Assembly: GCA_036381125.1 (NCBI GenBank)
Contig: DASVDK010000263.1
Coordinates: 1 to 5,101, forward strand
Length of the DNA: 5,101 nucleotides
Source of the DNA: DASVDK01 sp036381125 [NCBI: Thermodesulfobacteriota bacterium]
Lineage (GTDB): Bacteria > DASVDK01
Direction of reading: 5' to 3'
The notes under the pieces were generated by a model. That model made no database searches. It saw only the letters and a program-made list of their open reading frames with translations, and was not told the DNA's origin. Each line of letters starts with the position of its first letter. Positions within the stretch are counted from its first letter, which is position 1. Positions 4,229-5,101 of this stretch are shown in pieces. The position numbers and the translations under genes are program-made.

Positions 4229-5101
4229 GCGTCCGGACGCGACGGCGTACGATCAGCCGCACGCTCGCGGCGGCCGTCCTGGTCCTCTTCGTTCCTCTCC
4301 TCGTCGCCCAGGTTCTCGCGACCTGGAGGATCGCATCGCTGCGGGACGCCGACACCCGGGACGACACGCGCGAGGCCGCGATCACCTTCGCGGCGTCGAC
4401 CGACGCGGCCATCCTCGAGCTGGTGGCCGCGCAGGAGGCCGCCGCCATCGCGCTCCTCTCGGCCCACCCGGCCGACCCCGGCGCGCTGCTCGAGGCGGTG
4501 CGGCGGCCGCAACCGGCGCTGCGGGCGCTCGCCTGGTACGGCGCCGGAAGCGCGCCGCTCGCGCTGTCGCCCTCGGACACGCCGCTCGGCGACTGGCCCG
4601 CGCCCCGAGCGCCCACCGGTCGCTTCGGGCTCGTCTCCGGGCCGTCCGTTCGGGGGGCGCCGCAGACCTTCTTCCTGATGGTGCCGATTCGGGGCGCGGG
4701 CGGGCGACTCGAGGGCGTCCTCGTGGGACAGGTCCTCGCCGGCGCGTTCGCAAGCCGCATCCCGATGCCCCGTACCGAGCGGGGCCGGCCGGTGCTCCTC
4801 GACGCGGCCGGCCGGGTGATCTTCGCCGCCGGCGCGCCCGACCTGCCGGTCGAGGCTCGCGACTGGTCGCGGCTGCCCGGCGTCGCCCAGGCGCGCCGCG
4901 GCGAGCCGACCGCGGTGGAGCGGATCGAGGTGCCGGGCGAGTCGGCGCCGGTTCTCGCCGCCTTCGCTCCGGTCGGCGGCACCGGATGGGTCGCCGGCGT
5001 CACGCGTCCCCGCGCCGAGGCGCTGGCCGCCGGGCGCGCCGGCCTCACGGCGCCGATCCTCGTGTCCGCGACCGCGCTCCTGCTCGGCCTCGCGGGCGCC
5101 C
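4219..5101 (+). CDS. Membrane-bound CACHE-type sensor protein, N-terminal part (runs off the window)
   Basis: An open frame with no stop runs from 4186 to the window end. Counted from ATC 4219 it encodes 294 residues: a basic N-terminus (ILARVRTRRRTISRT); a membrane helix at about 16-34 (LAAAVLVLFVPLLVAQVLA); an extracytoplasmic domain at about 35-262; and the beginning of a second helix at 276 onward (LTAPILVSATALLLGLAGA). The domain shows CACHE-like features: an Ala-rich first helix (50-82), FFLMVPIRGAGGRLEGVLVG (151-170), VLLDAAGRVIFAAG (192-205), and TGWVAGVTRPRAEALA (255-270) leading into the second helix. Such domains sense small ligands for histidine kinases, diguanylate cyclases, chemoreceptors or PP2C phosphatases; the output domain is not in the window. 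No ATG, GTG or TTG precedes the first helix in frame. ATC 4219 has GGAG seven bases upstream, and CTG 4201 is the alternative. Confidence 0.78.
   Translation, partial: MLARVRTRRRTISRTLAAAVLVLFVPLLVAQVLATWRIASLRDADTRDDTREAAITFAASTDAAILELVAAQEAAAIALLSAHPADPGALLEAVRRPQPALRALAWYGAGSAPLALSPSDTPLGDWPAPRAPTGRFGLVSGPSVRGAPQTFFLMVPIRGAGGRLEGVLVGQVLAGAFASRIPMPRTERGRPVLLDAAGRVIFAAGAPDLPVEARDWSRLPGVAQARRGEPTAVERIEVPGESAPVLAAFAPVGGTGWVAGVTRPRAEALAAGRAGLTAPILVSATALLLGLAGA

Noticed and set aside
4173-5048. A 291-codon minus-strand frame at the right end
   Set aside because: It is rich in Arg, Ser, Ala and Thr with no domain pattern, and is antisense to the plus-strand frame that encodes a membrane helix and CACHE-like motifs.

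Overview
The window is about three-quarters G+C and has the compact look of a bacterial chromosome. There is no sign of phage, plasmid, CRISPR, tRNA or rRNA. Almost all coding lies on the minus strand, with one truncated gene on the plus strand at the right edge. The genes (RimP, RimI, a UbiB/ABC1 kinase, a lipoprotein and a CACHE-type sensor) fit a Gram-negative, high-GC lineage such as a myxobacterial/deltaproteobacterial or Rokubacteria/Methylomirabilota-like group. That placement is an inference from composition and gene content, not a phylogeny.

Right to left along the minus strand: a four-helix membrane protein of unknown function (4078-3641); a 63-residue Gly/Ser/Pro-rich lipoprotein (3444-3253) with a strong Shine-Dalgarno and a UUCG-capped hairpin just after its stop; a UbiB/ABC1-family atypical kinase (3129-1456) with two C-terminal membrane helices; the acetyltransferase RimI (1416-889), 39 nt downstream of the kinase and probably co-transcribed with it; a 362-nt non-coding gap with a short tandem repeat, a promoter and a terminator-like hairpin; and ribosome maturation factor RimP (526-56). 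In many bacteria rimP is followed by nusA and infB. The last 55 bases contain no start codon on the minus strand, so any such gene begins outside the window.

Two sigma70-like minus-strand promoters can be read directly. One (TTGCCT-17-TATAAA) precedes rimP, and its transcript would meet an 8-bp GC stem plus U-tract about 25 nt from its start, well before the rimP ATG. This looks like a rimP-leader attenuator. The other (TTGCCG-17-TATAAC) sits exactly 6 nt before an ATG of the kinase gene, suggesting a leaderless mRNA.

On the plus strand from about 4219 to the window end runs an open frame encoding a short basic N-terminus, a membrane helix, an extracytoplasmic CACHE-like sensor domain and the beginning of a second helix. 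The output domain (kinase, GGDEF, methyl-acceptor or phosphatase) is cut off. The frame has no ATG, GTG or TTG ahead of its first membrane helix. The best-placed candidate is an ATC with a GGAG 7 nt upstream, and it overlaps a probable -10 element of the divergent membrane-protein gene.

The clearest points for follow-up are the rimP leader, the leaderless kinase start, the missing canonical start of the sensor gene, and the small disordered lipoprotein. I see no unmistakable new multi-gene system.
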